Shown: positions 1 to 8,799, counted from the stretch's first letter. The stretch is DNA of 64,000 nt from JAXGMQ01 sp040768585 (GCA_040768585.1 JAXGMQ010000001.1:248001-312000); one strand, 5' to 3'. Numbers and translations: made by a program. Notes: generated by a model from the sequence alone, not told the origin.

Positions 1-74
1 TTATTTTCTATGCTTCCAAAGTTTCTTTTGACCATCAAGCCAAATATCAAATCTCAACTAGTTTTTTGCTCTTG

Positions 75-104
75 TTGACAAAAGTCAAAGCAATCAAATA
101 TAAT
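75..104 (+). promoter_or_regulatory. Consensus sigma-70-type promoter
   Basis: TTGACA at 75-80 and TATAAT at 99-104, both perfect consensus hexamers, lie 18 bp apart. The predicted transcription start near 111 leaves a leader of about 115 nt before the GTG at 226. It is the closest match to consensus I found in the window. Confidence 0.75.
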
Positions 105-225
105 CAAGTTTATCCAAAGGCACTCGTTTTTCTAAGTTCCCACGTTTTGACTGGGTTGATCTATGCGAGGCGAGTATCGAGGTGATGACTGGTTTGCACA
201 CTAATGGCTTAGGAGCAGAGGAAAA

Positions 226-609
226 GTGAAAAAAATTATACTTATTGCGCAAGGCACAGTTGAAGCCAGGAAGCGTATCCTTCAAGCGCTCGAACCGCTC
301 TATGACGAAGGTTATTACCTCCTCACATGCAACAGCGGTGACGATCTCCTGAAGAAGATTCCGCTTGGCACACCCAGCTTGATTTTCATTGATCTTCCTC
401 TCCCAGGAAGAAATGGTTTCGAACTCCTCAACTTCATACGCAACAATCCAAGAACATCTGATGTTCCAATAGTAGTCTTGGTGTCCCCAACACAGGGCAT
501 ATTCAAATTGACCTCCCTTGGACTCAAGTCGACACTCTTTATTAACAGACCCGCATCAAATGGCAAGATTCTGGAACTCGCCAAAACCTGTCTGGAGGAA
601 GCAAGATGA
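226..609 (+). CDS. Degenerate response-regulator receiver-domain protein
   Basis: A 127-residue stand-alone CheY-like receiver with no output domain. The beta-3 strand ends in the usual phosphoacceptor position (D56, in an FIDLPLPG context) and the following GFELL helix is typical. The acidic pair that binds magnesium at the end of beta-1 is replaced by A8-Q9, and the conserved Lys near beta-5 appears as Arg (NRPAS), so phosphorylation by a histidine kinase is doubtful. The GTG start is supported by AGGAG at 211-215. The stop overlaps the next gene by ATGA, implying translational coupling. It is probably a protein-interaction receiver; no cognate histidine kinase is nearby. Confidence 0.8.
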   Translation: MKKIILIAQGTVEARKRILQALEPLYDEGYYLLTCNSGDDLLKKIPLGTPSLIFIDLPLPGRNGFELLNFIRNNPRTSDVPIVVLVSPTQGIFKLTSLGLKSTLFINRPASNGKILELAKTCLEEAR

Positions 610-1514
610 GTAATGATATATTCTCAATTTTCCCTGAACACGACGACTTTTTCCCTCTTGAAAGCGAATTCGCAACAGACCCAGAGGAAGCCCTCTATAA
701 TCTGCGAACGAGACTCTTTTCTGGCTTCTTTAAAATTGGATTCATCAAATCAGTGTTTGGAGTCCTGATATACAGAGGTAGACCTCTCATTTCAATATTT
801 CAATCCGAAAAAGACATCAAATTTGGCAAAGATGCCATTGAGATGGCGACAGAAACGTACAACAGGGAACAACCCAGGGGTACCCATATGACAGCCCACA
901 TAGACACGGAGATTCTCAGTTGCTATTCCTCTCTGTTGTCTCGCTATCCCATCTTCAGAAATTTCTCACCTGATATGCTCGTAATTGATGAGCTCTTTAA
1001 CAAGATGGTCTATGACAGCTTCAGTGGATCCATACTTGTATCAACAAGGTCTGACCATGTACTCCTCTATATCAAAGATGGCGAAATCCTGGAAACAAAA
1101 AAAGGCAAGATAATCAACAGCTACCCCATCAACGAGTCACCCGTCATTGACGATATGGCAAGAGCTGTAGGTCTCATGTCCCAGCAGGATGCAGCCCTGG
1201 ATATCTATGAAGTACCTGAAAACCTCTATTCTGATCTTGCCTCGTGGCAGTACGGCATACCATTCTCAACCCCAACGAGCATAGATCTCTTGAAGGACAC
1301 CATAATGGACATCGCAAGGGATGAACTTCGGGGGAAATCAAATTTCCTTATTGAAAAACTAACCGAGATTGGTTCCGACCTGGCCGACATAGAGAACTTC
1401 TGCGACAATCTTGAGAGTAACCTCGATATTCAACTATCTAAACGCGCCATCAGAAAGCTGTCTGATGCAATGATGGCAAAGATAATCGAATTCAAGAGGA
1501 TGCAAGGGCACTAG
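606..1514 (+). CDS. Uncharacterised protein, possibly PATAN/DUF4388-related
   Basis: A 302-residue soluble protein without signal peptide or membrane segment. The N-terminal part (about 35-70) and the stretch around 135-165 (SFSGSILVSTRSDHVLLYIKDG-like) weakly resemble the strand-rich core of PATAN/DUF4388 domains, which occur with receiver proteins. The C-terminal third is helical, ending in a charged amphipathic helix. It overlaps the upstream degenerate receiver by 4 nt, so the two are probably co-translated and may interact. No catalytic motif is visible; the similarity is an impression, not an alignment. Confidence 0.7.
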   Translation: MSNDIFSIFPEHDDFFPLESEFATDPEEALYNLRTRLFSGFFKIGFIKSVFGVLIYRGRPLISIFQSEKDIKFGKDAIEMATETYNREQPRGTHMTAHIDTEILSCYSSLLSRYPIFRNFSPDMLVIDELFNKMVYDSFSGSILVSTRSDHVLLYIKDGEILETKKGKIINSYPINESPVIDDMARAVGLMSQQDAALDIYEVPENLYSDLASWQYGIPFSTPTSIDLLKDTIMDIARDELRGKSNFLIEKLTEIGSDLADIENFCDNLESNLDIQLSKRAIRKLSDAMMAKIIEFKRMQGH

Positions 1515-1637
1515 GAAAATTTTACTAAACCAATGACAACTCCTTGCGATTAGGAACGACGTTGCCTGGATTTGTGTAGAGACTGTTGGGATTGTTTTCT
1601 GGGATTGTCTTGTGAGTGATTTGGTGAGAACGTCCAT
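1434..1637 (-). CDS. Possible small ORF downstream of ispE
   Basis: A 67-codon frame beginning ATG at 1637 with a strong GGAGGA ribosome site (1645-1650) 7 nt upstream, 71 nt after the ispE stop on the same strand. The product (MDVLTKSLTRQ...) is basic, shows no recognised domain, and its last 80 nt lie antisense to the end of the preceding plus-strand gene. The ribosome site is its only real support; it may equally be a gene remnant or chance. Confidence 0.2.
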   Translation of the reverse strand: MDVLTKSLTRQSQKTIPTVSTQIQATSFLIARSCHWFSKIFLVPLHPLEFDYLCHHCIRQLSDGAFR

Positions 1638-1708
1638 GGTAAAATCCTCCAACTAGTTGCCGCCAGATCAAGAATTAGAGTGAAAGGTAGCTAGGAATTG
1701 TACTTTTT

Positions 1709-2542
1709 TTATTTGAATGTCGATACCTCAAATGCAGAATATCCTAAGCTCATCATCTTTTTTGTTGTTTCGGTTCTGCTGTCAGCAGAAACAACCCCAA
1801 ACACAGCACTTCCAGAGCCTGTCATTTGGGCTTTTTCACAACCATACTTCTGGAGTCTAGAAATGATTACTTCAATTTCAGGCTCGATGGATACAGCAGC
1901 ATCTGTGAGTGAATTGTATGGATTTTGTAGCCTCTTCTGAAGGTTGGGGGGAGTAGCAGCAGATTGGAACTGCTCATCCCAGGTTTTATAAACATCACTC
2001 GTCGAGAGGGGTTTGTTTGGGTAGACAATTATAAAATCTGCGTCAAAACCTTCAATCTCTTGTATTTTCTCACCAAAACCCTCGACAAGACTCCACCCAC
2101 TCCTAAAAAACAGGGGAACATCAGACCCGGCCTCAGAACCAATTGCACAAATCTCATCTTTTGAAAGATGCAATTCCATCATGGCGTTTAAAGCCTTAAG
2201 AACGGTCATCGCATCCGACGAACCACCACCCAATCCAGCTCCGTGCGGGATATTCTTTTCAATCCTGATGTGCACAGAGAAATCCAGACCAGTGTATTTT
2301 TTAAAAATCTGAACGGTTTTCCATACAATATTATCCTCGCCGGGGGAGACAGGAGAATCTACGATAATTTCATCGCCCTCATAGATTAAAACATCAATAA
2401 AATCATAAAGGTTTACAGTCGTTGTTATTGAGCTGATGGGATGCAGTCCACACTCGTCTTGCGGATAGATATACAAATCCCAGTTGATTTTGGCAGGAGC
2501 TCTAAATCGGGATGAAACCGGCAAGCTTTTTGAACTGGTCAA
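1709..2542 (-). CDS. ispE: 4-diphosphocytidyl-2-C-methyl-D-erythritol kinase
   Basis: GHMP-family kinase that phosphorylates the 2-hydroxyl of CDP-methylerythritol in the non-mevalonate isoprenoid pathway. The N-terminal RAPAKINWDL motif, the ATP loop IPHGAGLGGGSSDA and the later SGSG motif (QMTGSGSAVFGV) are all present, and 277 residues is a normal length. The frame can start at TTG 2542 (GGAG about 11 nt upstream) or at a second TTG at 2524; either lies inside the end of rsmA, so the two are translationally coupled. The order G5/3D protein, rsmA, ispE resembles the yabE-ksgA-ispE neighbourhood of Bacillota. Confidence 0.95.
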   Translation of the reverse strand: MTSSKSLPVSSRFRAPAKINWDLYIYPQDECGLHPISSITTTVNLYDFIDVLIYEGDEIIVDSPVSPGEDNIVWKTVQIFKKYTGLDFSVHIRIEKNIPHGAGLGGGSSDAMTVLKALNAMMELHLSKDEICAIGSEAGSDVPLFFRSGWSLVEGFGEKIQEIEGFDADFIIVYPNKPLSTSDVYKTWDEQFQSAATPPNLQKRLQNPYNSLTDAAVSIEPEIEVIISRLQKYGCEKAQMTGSGSAVFGVVSADSRTETTKKMMSLGYSAFEVSTFK

Positions 2543-3326
2543 CGGTCAACTCTTCTCCACGGATGTTTCTATCGAGGTCAAGGAACGTCATGGCTGACAT
2601 AATATCGTCCACCTTGAAACCAGCCTCCACCAGCGAATTAATCATCGTTTTTCTTCTCTGATAGAAAGCTCCTTCAACAACCTTCATAAAATGACTTTCA
2701 GCAATTTGTGGTAAACGGGGCTTGTCCGAAGCTTTCAGTGAAACAAAGGAAGAGCCAACGTTTGGTCTTGGGAAGAAGGATGATGGATGTACCTCAAACA
2801 GCACCTCAATCTCACATGCATACTGCGCATACACTGAGAAAGCAGTGTAATCCTTACTACAAGGTTTTGCCTCAAGGTGCCTGACAACATCATCTGGAAG
2901 CATGAAAAAGGCGTTTGCTTTTGGTACCTGATTTATCCACCGCTTGATGATTGCCGACGCACAATAGTATGGGAGATTCCCAACCACAATCGACGGACTG
3001 AAGTCCGCCATATCAAGAAGGAGTATGTCATCAAAGATCAACTTAACATTTTCAAATGGCTCTAGGTTCTCGAGGAGCAGTGGTCTGAGATTTGTGTCAA
3101 TCTCCACAGTCACCATCCGGTGGACAACGCTTGCTATTGAGGTAGTGAGAACACCAGTCCCTGCGCCAATTTCGAGAACCCAATCCGACACGTCAAACCC
3201 GCAAACTGCCATAATCTTATCAATCACAAACTGATCATGGCAAAAGTTCTGACTAAAACGCCTCTTCAGTTTTATCTCATACCTAGCCAGGTCACTCTTC
3301 AAAGCCTTCAGGCCATTTGAGGACAT
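2502..3326 (-). CDS. rsmA: 16S rRNA (adenine1518/1519-N6)-dimethyltransferase
   Basis: KsgA/RsmA dimethylates two adjacent adenines in the 3' terminal helix of 16S rRNA during small-subunit maturation. The N-terminal RRFSQNFCHDQFV segment, SAM motif I (VLEIGAGTGVLT) and the catalytic NLPYY motif are clear. I chose ATG 3326 because GAAAGG lies about 9 nt upstream; an upstream in-frame start at 3374 would add 16 residues deep inside the preceding gene. With this start the gene overlaps its upstream neighbour by 35 nt and ispE by 41 nt. Confidence 0.95.
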   Translation of the reverse strand: MSSNGLKALKSDLARYEIKLKRRFSQNFCHDQFVIDKIMAVCGFDVSDWVLEIGAGTGVLTTSIASVVHRMVTVEIDTNLRPLLLENLEPFENVKLIFDDILLLDMADFSPSIVVGNLPYYCASAIIKRWINQVPKANAFFMLPDDVVRHLEAKPCSKDYTAFSVYAQYACEIEVLFEVHPSSFFPRPNVGSSFVSLKASDKPRLPQIAESHFMKVVEGAFYQRRKTMINSLVEAGFKVDDIMSAMTFLDLDRNIRGEELTVDQFKKLAGFIPI

Positions 3327-4293
3327 AAACTTTAACCTTTCTTCTTCCCCACTTCCGGGCTGACTCTTTATCATAGAAGAACACGTCTATGCGGTTCTGT
3401 CCGATTGCTCCACCGCAATCACCCGCAATAGCGTATCCATATCCTTCGATGTACATCTCAGTATAATATGGAATTTGTTTCGGGTAAACTGCAACAACAC
3501 CATAACCTGATTTCATGCCTGTTGCGCAGGTGGTTGGATCTGAGTCGCACTCCTCAACGGAAGGAGTGTACGCGGTTGATTCGACCTCAAACACCGTTTT
3601 ATAGGCTCCCGGCATGTCGGCGGTACCCTCAGCAATCACCTCATGAATCGGTCTCTTAGTCATGCGCGTGTCGATGAGTGTTTTGTACATCAACTCACCG
3701 TTTTCATAAACCTCTCTGAAGGTCTCCTCTATCTCTCCACCGGTACCAGGCTGCCATTTAACTATTTTGCCCTGATGTACTCTGTCGTTAGGCTCGTATC
3801 TCAACTCGTAGGGGATATCTCTGTATCTTTTTGTAATTTTGTGTTCAACTCTCACTACCTTGTGGATTTTCTGATCTGGGTTCTCAGGATTGGCTGTCGT
3901 TTCGATTCTATCCAGTGGCCCCAACACGATTCCAACCGAGAGTGCAGTATCTCGCAATGTGGCTGTTGTACTCAGTACCTCAACCGTTCTGTTTCCATCC
4001 TGAATCTGTACCGGTTTTGGTTTTTCGACACTGTAAACAGAACCTGCAGCCAGCGCGTTCCTGAGGCTTCCTGCCCGTAATTGCACTCCCTCGCAACTCA
4101 CCTGAGCGCCATCAGCAATAGAGACTCCAAGCTCATCAAACAAGCCTGCAACAGTTTTTTGGTAGGTGATGTGCGTTTTCAAATTACCCTCAACTGAAAT
4201 CCCAACAGCAGAGGGTGAAAACACCGCGCTAAAGACCAAAAACACAGCCAGCGCGCCTATCGTCCATTTAGTAATATTTGAGCTTTTTTTCAC
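3292..4293 (-). CDS. YabE-like cell-wall protein with DUF348, G5 and 3D domains
   Basis: A 333-residue exported protein. After a signal peptide/anchor (about 8-30, hydrophobic) come two DUF348-type repeats (about 33-75 and 85-130), a G5 domain (about 135-220) and a C-terminal 3D domain (about 235-325). The 3D domain has the ESTAYTPS start, the TATGM-like segment as TCATGMKSG, and the catalytic aspartate region GDCGGAIGQNRIDVFF. Proteins of this layout (YabE, Rpf-like) act on peptidoglycan as lytic transglycosylase-type factors. GTG start at 4293. It heads a minus-strand operon with rsmA and ispE, as in Bacillota. Confidence 0.9.
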   Translation of the reverse strand: MKKSSNITKWTIGALAVFLVFSAVFSPSAVGISVEGNLKTHITYQKTVAGLFDELGVSIADGAQVSCEGVQLRAGSLRNALAAGSVYSVEKPKPVQIQDGNRTVEVLSTTATLRDTALSVGIVLGPLDRIETTANPENPDQKIHKVVRVEHKITKRYRDIPYELRYEPNDRVHQGKIVKWQPGTGGEIEETFREVYENGELMYKTLIDTRMTKRPIHEVIAEGTADMPGAYKTVFEVESTAYTPSVEECDSDPTTCATGMKSGYGVVAVYPKQIPYYTEMYIEGYGYAIAGDCGGAIGQNRIDVFFYDKESARKWGRRKVKVYVLKWPEGFEE

Positions 4294-4322
4294 TTCACAA
4301 ATTCCTGTATTTCATGTAGTAT
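4294..4322 (+). promoter_or_regulatory. Putative promoter of the cca-M42 operon
   Basis: TTCACA (4294-4299) and TAGTAT (4317-4322) with a 17-bp spacer, five of six consensus bases in each hexamer. The predicted transcription start near 4329 falls at the first codons of cca, so the operon mRNA could be nearly leaderless. This is inferred from sequence only. Confidence 0.4.
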
Positions 4323-4323
4323 A

Positions 4324-5733
4324 GTGTGCGTGAATATAATACTATCAAAACAAGAGTTGATAAAAAAGGCTAAGTCTGTCCTTAAAACTCTTCTTAAGGG
4401 TATTCCACTACACTATGAGTCGATGATGGTTGGAGGGACCGTCAGAGACATCCTGTTGGGTAGAACACCTAGAGACATCGACATCGCGACTCCAGACACT
4501 TCCGAACTCATCCAAACCCTTAAATCACAGGGATTCACCCATGTGATCCTCGACCTTGAAAGAGACATTCACCGAATGGTGAAGGGGCGAGTACACGTTG
4601 ATATCACCCCCTTGAAAGAGGGCAATATCACAGACCTGCTAACCCGTGATTTTACCATCAATTCAATCGGTATTGTCATCAAAACCTGGGAGGTTCTTGA
4701 CCCACAGAAGGGGATACCAGACCTTTCAAAGGGACTCGTCAGATGTCGTTCCGAGGAGAGATTCATCAAGGATCCATTGCGATTGATTCGAGCTTTCAGA
4801 CTCGGAGCAACGCTTGAGTTCACAATCGATCCTGTAACCCTGAGAATGATAACAAAGCACTCACACCTTATCGGCAAACCAAGCAAGGAACGCATTAGAG
4901 ACGAGTTGTGCTGGACACTGGAGGCTCCAAGCTCATTCCCGCACATAGAAGAAATGAAAAGGACTCACTTGTTTGAGAGGATTCTTCCTGAATTCTCGAC
5001 CCTCTCTCAAATCCCAGCCCACAAACCACACGCTCTCGGTCTAGCAGAACACCTTCTCTGGACGTACAAATACTTCGAGGACATCATGGCTGACCTTGAT
5101 GATGTGCTGCTTCATCACGCTGATACCGCCAGAGAGATTCTCTGCAAGAGAGTTGCAGGTGGCAGAACACTATTGGCAACGGTCAAACTCGCCGCCCTTT
5201 TGCATGATGTCGGTAAACCGGAAACCTTGACCACAGAGGATAGAGTTCACTTCATCGGACATGAGGATGCAGGCGCTGAGATGGTGACAAAGCGCATGCA
5301 ATCACTCAAATTCTCGACTGCTGAGATTAGAATCGCGTCTGAACTCATCAAGAACCATATGCGACCCCATAACCTTGCTAAACTCGACAACATCAGCCAG
5401 AGAGCGGTATACAGATTCTTCAGAGACCTCGATGAGCTTGCCATCCCCTGCATGCTGATTGCGCTCGCTGATGCATACGCCACTGAGATGCTTCCATGGG
5501 GTTCCCTGGAGGGTTACGCTGAGTTCATCAGAACAATGATTGACGCTTCAGTGAAGATTGGCAAACCCAAACCGCTTCTCGATGGCGAGTCAATCATGGA
5601 GATACTCTCAATCAAACCTGGTCCTAATGTTGGCAAGATTCAGGAAGCTTTGCTTGAGGCTCAGGCTCTCGGAGAGATACAAACAAAGGAAGACGCAGAA
5701 AAATTTATCAAGGAGAATCCCTTATCACAATGA
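4324..5733 (+). CDS. cca: CCA-adding enzyme / polynucleotide adenylyltransferase with HD domain
   Basis: Class II tRNA nucleotidyltransferase-family protein, 469 residues. The nucleotidyltransferase head has GGTVRDILLGRTPRDIDIAT with the metal-binding D-x-D, and RDFTINSIGI follows. The helical neck includes a KERIRDEL element. The C-terminal part carries an HD phosphohydrolase domain (ALLHDVGKPET). Such proteins repair or add the tRNA CCA tail; whether it is a CCA-, CC- or A-adding enzyme cannot be decided by eye. Possible starts are GTG 4324 and GTG 4330, with no ribosome site and a putative promoter immediately upstream. The stop overlaps the next gene by ATGA. Confidence 0.9.
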   Translation: MCVNIILSKQELIKKAKSVLKTLLKGIPLHYESMMVGGTVRDILLGRTPRDIDIATPDTSELIQTLKSQGFTHVILDLERDIHRMVKGRVHVDITPLKEGNITDLLTRDFTINSIGIVIKTWEVLDPQKGIPDLSKGLVRCRSEERFIKDPLRLIRAFRLGATLEFTIDPVTLRMITKHSHLIGKPSKERIRDELCWTLEAPSSFPHIEEMKRTHLFERILPEFSTLSQIPAHKPHALGLAEHLLWTYKYFEDIMADLDDVLLHHADTAREILCKRVAGGRTLLATVKLAALLHDVGKPETLTTEDRVHFIGHEDAGAEMVTKRMQSLKFSTAEIRIASELIKNHMRPHNLAKLDNISQRAVYRFFRDLDELAIPCMLIALADAYATEMLPWGSLEGYAEFIRTMIDASVKIGKPKPLLDGESIMEILSIKPGPNVGKIQEALLEAQALGEIQTKEDAEKFIKENPLSQ

Positions 5734-6791
5734 GCACAGAAAAGAAGGAAAGCGGATTCGAATGGTTGACTAAACCACTCGAAAAGCTAGTTAATGTAAA
5801 CTCCCTTTCAGGCTTTGAAGGTAAGATAAACGATCTGTTTGTTGAACTTGCTACAGACAGAGGGCTAGAGGCTTGGAAGGGCAAAAAGAACGCATATGCC
5901 AGAGTCGGAAAATACGATGAGAACAAACCGACTATCATCCTGTCCGCTCATGGCGATGAAATTGGTATGATAACAACAGGCATCACCGATACAGGTTTTG
6001 TCAGGTTCACATCATGGACGGGAGAAGAAAAAGTATTCCCAGGACTAGAGGTTGTGATAGATGGCAAAGAGCCTGTCCCTGGAGTTATTACAAGTAAACC
6101 ACCACATCTACTTGCGCCAGACGAAACAAAGAAAACAGTGCCCGTTAAAAAGCTCTATGTCGACACTGGTCTACCCATAGACAGAGTCAAGGAACTCATC
6201 TCTCCAGGAAACCCAGTTCTTTATAAAAAAAGATTTCACATGCTTAAAAACGACAGACTCGCCGCATCGGCCATTGATGACAAGCTTTGTGTAGCGCTCC
6301 TTCTTGAGCTTGGAAGAAAACTCTCAAGAACTGAGCTCAATGTCAACGTTGTCATTGCGTGCACAGCCGCTGAGGAGGTTGGAGGTTTTGGCGCATCAAG
6401 CGCATTTGTTGAGATAAAGCCAGACCTTGCTATCGCAATCGACACAACCTATGGCTCCCAGTATGACGGCTCTGGTGTGCAATACACCGAATTTGCCAAG
6501 GGTATTGCTCTTGGCAGGGGTTACATGCTGAATGACAAAATCGTTGAGAATATCGAGGCTGCCGCAAAGAGAATCAATATCGAGTTTCAGCCCGATGTGT
6601 ACTCGTATGGCACTGAAGCCGATGAATTCCTTGACACAGAGCTTGGGTGTCCGATCGGGGTTGTCAGTCTACCGATCAGATACCTGCATCAGCCAATTGA
6701 GGTATGTGATCTTGAGACAGCCAAGCAATGTCTGCTCATCCTACAGGAATATGTGACTTCACTACCATCCAATCTCAAGGAGGTGCTTTGA
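5730..6791 (+). CDS. M42 family metallo-aminopeptidase (first of three)
   Basis: Glutamyl aminopeptidase/TET-type M42 peptidase, 353 residues; these form large tetrahedral shells that trim peptides in the cytoplasm. All expected residues of the di-metal site are visible: H74 and D76 (SAHGDEIG), D183 (AIDDK), the catalytic and metal glutamates E215-E216 (AAEEVGG), D238 (AIDTT) and H320 (RYLHQP). It overlaps cca by 4 nt and the next M42 gene by 1 nt, so the three paralogues are coupled and could assemble as one heteromeric complex. Substrate preference cannot be read from sequence. Confidence 0.92.
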   Translation: MSTEKKESGFEWLTKPLEKLVNVNSLSGFEGKINDLFVELATDRGLEAWKGKKNAYARVGKYDENKPTIILSAHGDEIGMITTGITDTGFVRFTSWTGEEKVFPGLEVVIDGKEPVPGVITSKPPHLLAPDETKKTVPVKKLYVDTGLPIDRVKELISPGNPVLYKKRFHMLKNDRLAASAIDDKLCVALLLELGRKLSRTELNVNVVIACTAAEEVGGFGASSAFVEIKPDLAIAIDTTYGSQYDGSGVQYTEFAKGIALGRGYMLNDKIVENIEAAAKRINIEFQPDVYSYGTEADEFLDTELGCPIGVVSLPIRYLHQPIEVCDLETAKQCLLILQEYVTSLPSNLKEVL

Positions 6792-7819
6792 TGGAACTGC
6801 TTGAAAGACTATCAAACGCCTTTGGCCCACCAAGCAAAGAGAATGAAATAAGAGACATCATCACAAACGAGGTAAAGAGCAGATTTGGACTCGAACCCCA
6901 CACCGACCACATCGGTAATCTCTCTTTCATCAAACCCGGTAAACCAGGCATGCCAAGAATCATGCTCGATGCGCACATGGACGAGGTGGGTTTGATTGTT
7001 ATCGGTCACGGATCTGGGGGAGAACTTCTGTTCAAGGGTGCAGGTGGACTCGACCCAAGAGTTCTTCCTGGCAAGGTTGTCCTTCTTGGCAAGGACAAAA
7101 TCCCAGGTGTGATTGGAGTCAAACCACCCCACACTCAGAAACGTGAGGAGTGGAATGTTTCGCCAACAATCGAGGGGCTTGCAATTGATGTTGGCGCAAA
7201 AGATAAAAAAGAGGCTGAATCGTTTGTCCCCAAATACACTGTTGCAATGTTCGACACCAAGTTTGAGAACTGGGGTAACACTGTAAAAGGCAAATCCTTT
7301 GATGACCGAATCGGTTGCTGGGCAATCATCAAAACCCTCGAACACCAGACAGACTGCGAGATAGTTGCCAGCTTTAGTATGGGCGAAGAGATTGGTATGC
7401 GCGGCGCCAAGAGGGCTGTTCGCTACCACAAACCAGACCTCATGATTGCGCTTGAGGGAACCGCTGCCGGCGATTTACCTGAGGTCGCCCCTCACATGGT
7501 CTGTACCCGCATGGGTGACGGCCCTGTCATCACATTCGAGGACAGGTCGATTATCATCCCCCGAGACCTCAGACAAAAACTTGAGGAAACAGCAAAACAA
7601 AACGACATCCCATATCAGTACAAGTCCACTGTGACAGGCGGAACAAACGCTGGCATAATGCAGTACGAAAATGGCGGAACCAAGTGCCTCGTCATGGCTG
7701 TGGGCTGCCGATACATCCACTCACCTGTTTCATTGGCTGCCAAATCCGACGCAGTCAATATGGTTAAGCTAACCAAGAATTTCATTTCCCGAATTGATAG
7801 GAAGGAGATTGTCCTATGA
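6791..7819 (+). CDS. M42 family metallo-aminopeptidase (second of three)
   Basis: A 342-residue M42 peptidase with an intact site: H62 and D64 (DAHMDEVG), D171 (SFDDRIG), E199-E200 (MGEEIGMRG), E222 (ALEGTAAGD) and H310 (RYIHSP). The ALEGT form groups it with the FrvX/YsdC-like branch, distinct from the first copy. I start at ATG 6791, which overlaps the previous TGA by one base and has a near-perfect AAGGAGG site 6 nt upstream; the frame continues upstream to 6728 without support. It is translationally coupled to both neighbours. Confidence 0.93.
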   Translation: MELLERLSNAFGPPSKENEIRDIITNEVKSRFGLEPHTDHIGNLSFIKPGKPGMPRIMLDAHMDEVGLIVIGHGSGGELLFKGAGGLDPRVLPGKVVLLGKDKIPGVIGVKPPHTQKREEWNVSPTIEGLAIDVGAKDKKEAESFVPKYTVAMFDTKFENWGNTVKGKSFDDRIGCWAIIKTLEHQTDCEIVASFSMGEEIGMRGAKRAVRYHKPDLMIALEGTAAGDLPEVAPHMVCTRMGDGPVITFEDRSIIIPRDLRQKLEETAKQNDIPYQYKSTVTGGTNAGIMQYENGGTKCLVMAVGCRYIHSPVSLAAKSDAVNMVKLTKNFISRIDRKEIVL

Positions 7820-8799
7820 GAAATATCATCGAAAAACTGTTGCCTTTGCATGCGCCAACTGGGTTTGAGAACAGGCTCATAAGTGAAATATCAAGAATAC
7901 TATCCCCACAAGTATCTGACGTGGATTTCATGGGTAATCTCACAATCCGAATCCCGGGACAGGGACCAAAGATCCTTGTCACATGTGACATCGACGAGTA
8001 TTCAATTGTCGTGACACACATCGACTCAAACGGATTTATTAGGTTCTATCCATCCGGAAACCTCACCGTCGAGAACATTCTTGGTGCCGAGGTTATTTTC
8101 AACTCTGGCATTGCTGGATTCATTGGCAGCGAAGAGAAACCAGAGAACAGCAAACTGACATTTGACAGATTGTTTGTAGACATTGGCGCGAGAAATAAAC
8201 GAGAGGCGTCTGAACTTGTCAAGATTGGCGACCATGCGGGCATGAATATTCCAACCAGAATGACAGATTCAAGGGTTATCGGAAGAGATTGCTGTCACGC
8301 AGCAGCTTCTGCCCTTACAGCCGCCTGCACAGACGTAGGTCAAACCCAGAATCATCTCGTTTTTGCATTTACAACACAAGGAAAGCTTGGGGGAAGGGGC
8401 GCTCTGACTGTTGCCAACCGAGAGAAACCAGACCTAATAATCAACCTCAGGAAGCTTGACGCCACAGACACACCCGAACATCCCGACAAAGCCAAGATTG
8501 AACTCGGAAAAGGCCCAGTTCTCATTAAGGCTGGCTCATACATCACCAACTACATATACGGCAACGAGGTAGTTCAGGACACAGCAACCTCGTCCGGCAT
8601 TCAACTCCAACAGGCTGTTGACACGAACTTCAATGCACCAGAGTACCGCATGTCTGGTGTTCACGGTTCCGTGCCCATAATGTCGCTTGCCATACCAACA
8701 AGGGTTTTCGGGAAATTTGGCGGTATTGTTGATATCGGAGATATAACTGACTCTTCAAAACTCCTTGTTAAAATCCTCAGGAAACAACTTATCAAGTAG
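7816..8799 (+). CDS. M42-like protein lacking the metal site (pseudopeptidase)
   Basis: A 327-residue protein that aligns by eye over its whole length with the two M42 peptidases just upstream. The active-site positions are changed: the first His is D58 (CDIDEYS; D60 remains), the DD pair is G156-R157 (VIGRDCC), the EE pair is G189-K190 (TTQGKLGGRGA), the next acidic ligand is R212, and the last His is G299 (TRVFGKFGG). Four of five ligands and the catalytic base are therefore missing while fold-defining glycines stay. Start ATG overlaps the upstream stop by 4 nt. It is probably a structural or regulatory subunit of a mixed M42 shell (inference). Confidence 0.88.
   Translation: MRNIIEKLLPLHAPTGFENRLISEISRILSPQVSDVDFMGNLTIRIPGQGPKILVTCDIDEYSIVVTHIDSNGFIRFYPSGNLTVENILGAEVIFNSGIAGFIGSEEKPENSKLTFDRLFVDIGARNKREASELVKIGDHAGMNIPTRMTDSRVIGRDCCHAAASALTAACTDVGQTQNHLVFAFTTQGKLGGRGALTVANREKPDLIINLRKLDATDTPEHPDKAKIELGKGPVLIKAGSYITNYIYGNEVVQDTATSSGIQLQQAVDTNFNAPEYRMSGVHGSVPIMSLAIPTRVFGKFGGIVDIGDITDSSKLLVKILRKQLIK

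Noticed and set aside
6812..7429. A 205-codon minus-strand frame within the second M42 gene
   Set aside because: It is a complete antisense shadow of a well-supported peptidase; no domain or start signal supports it.
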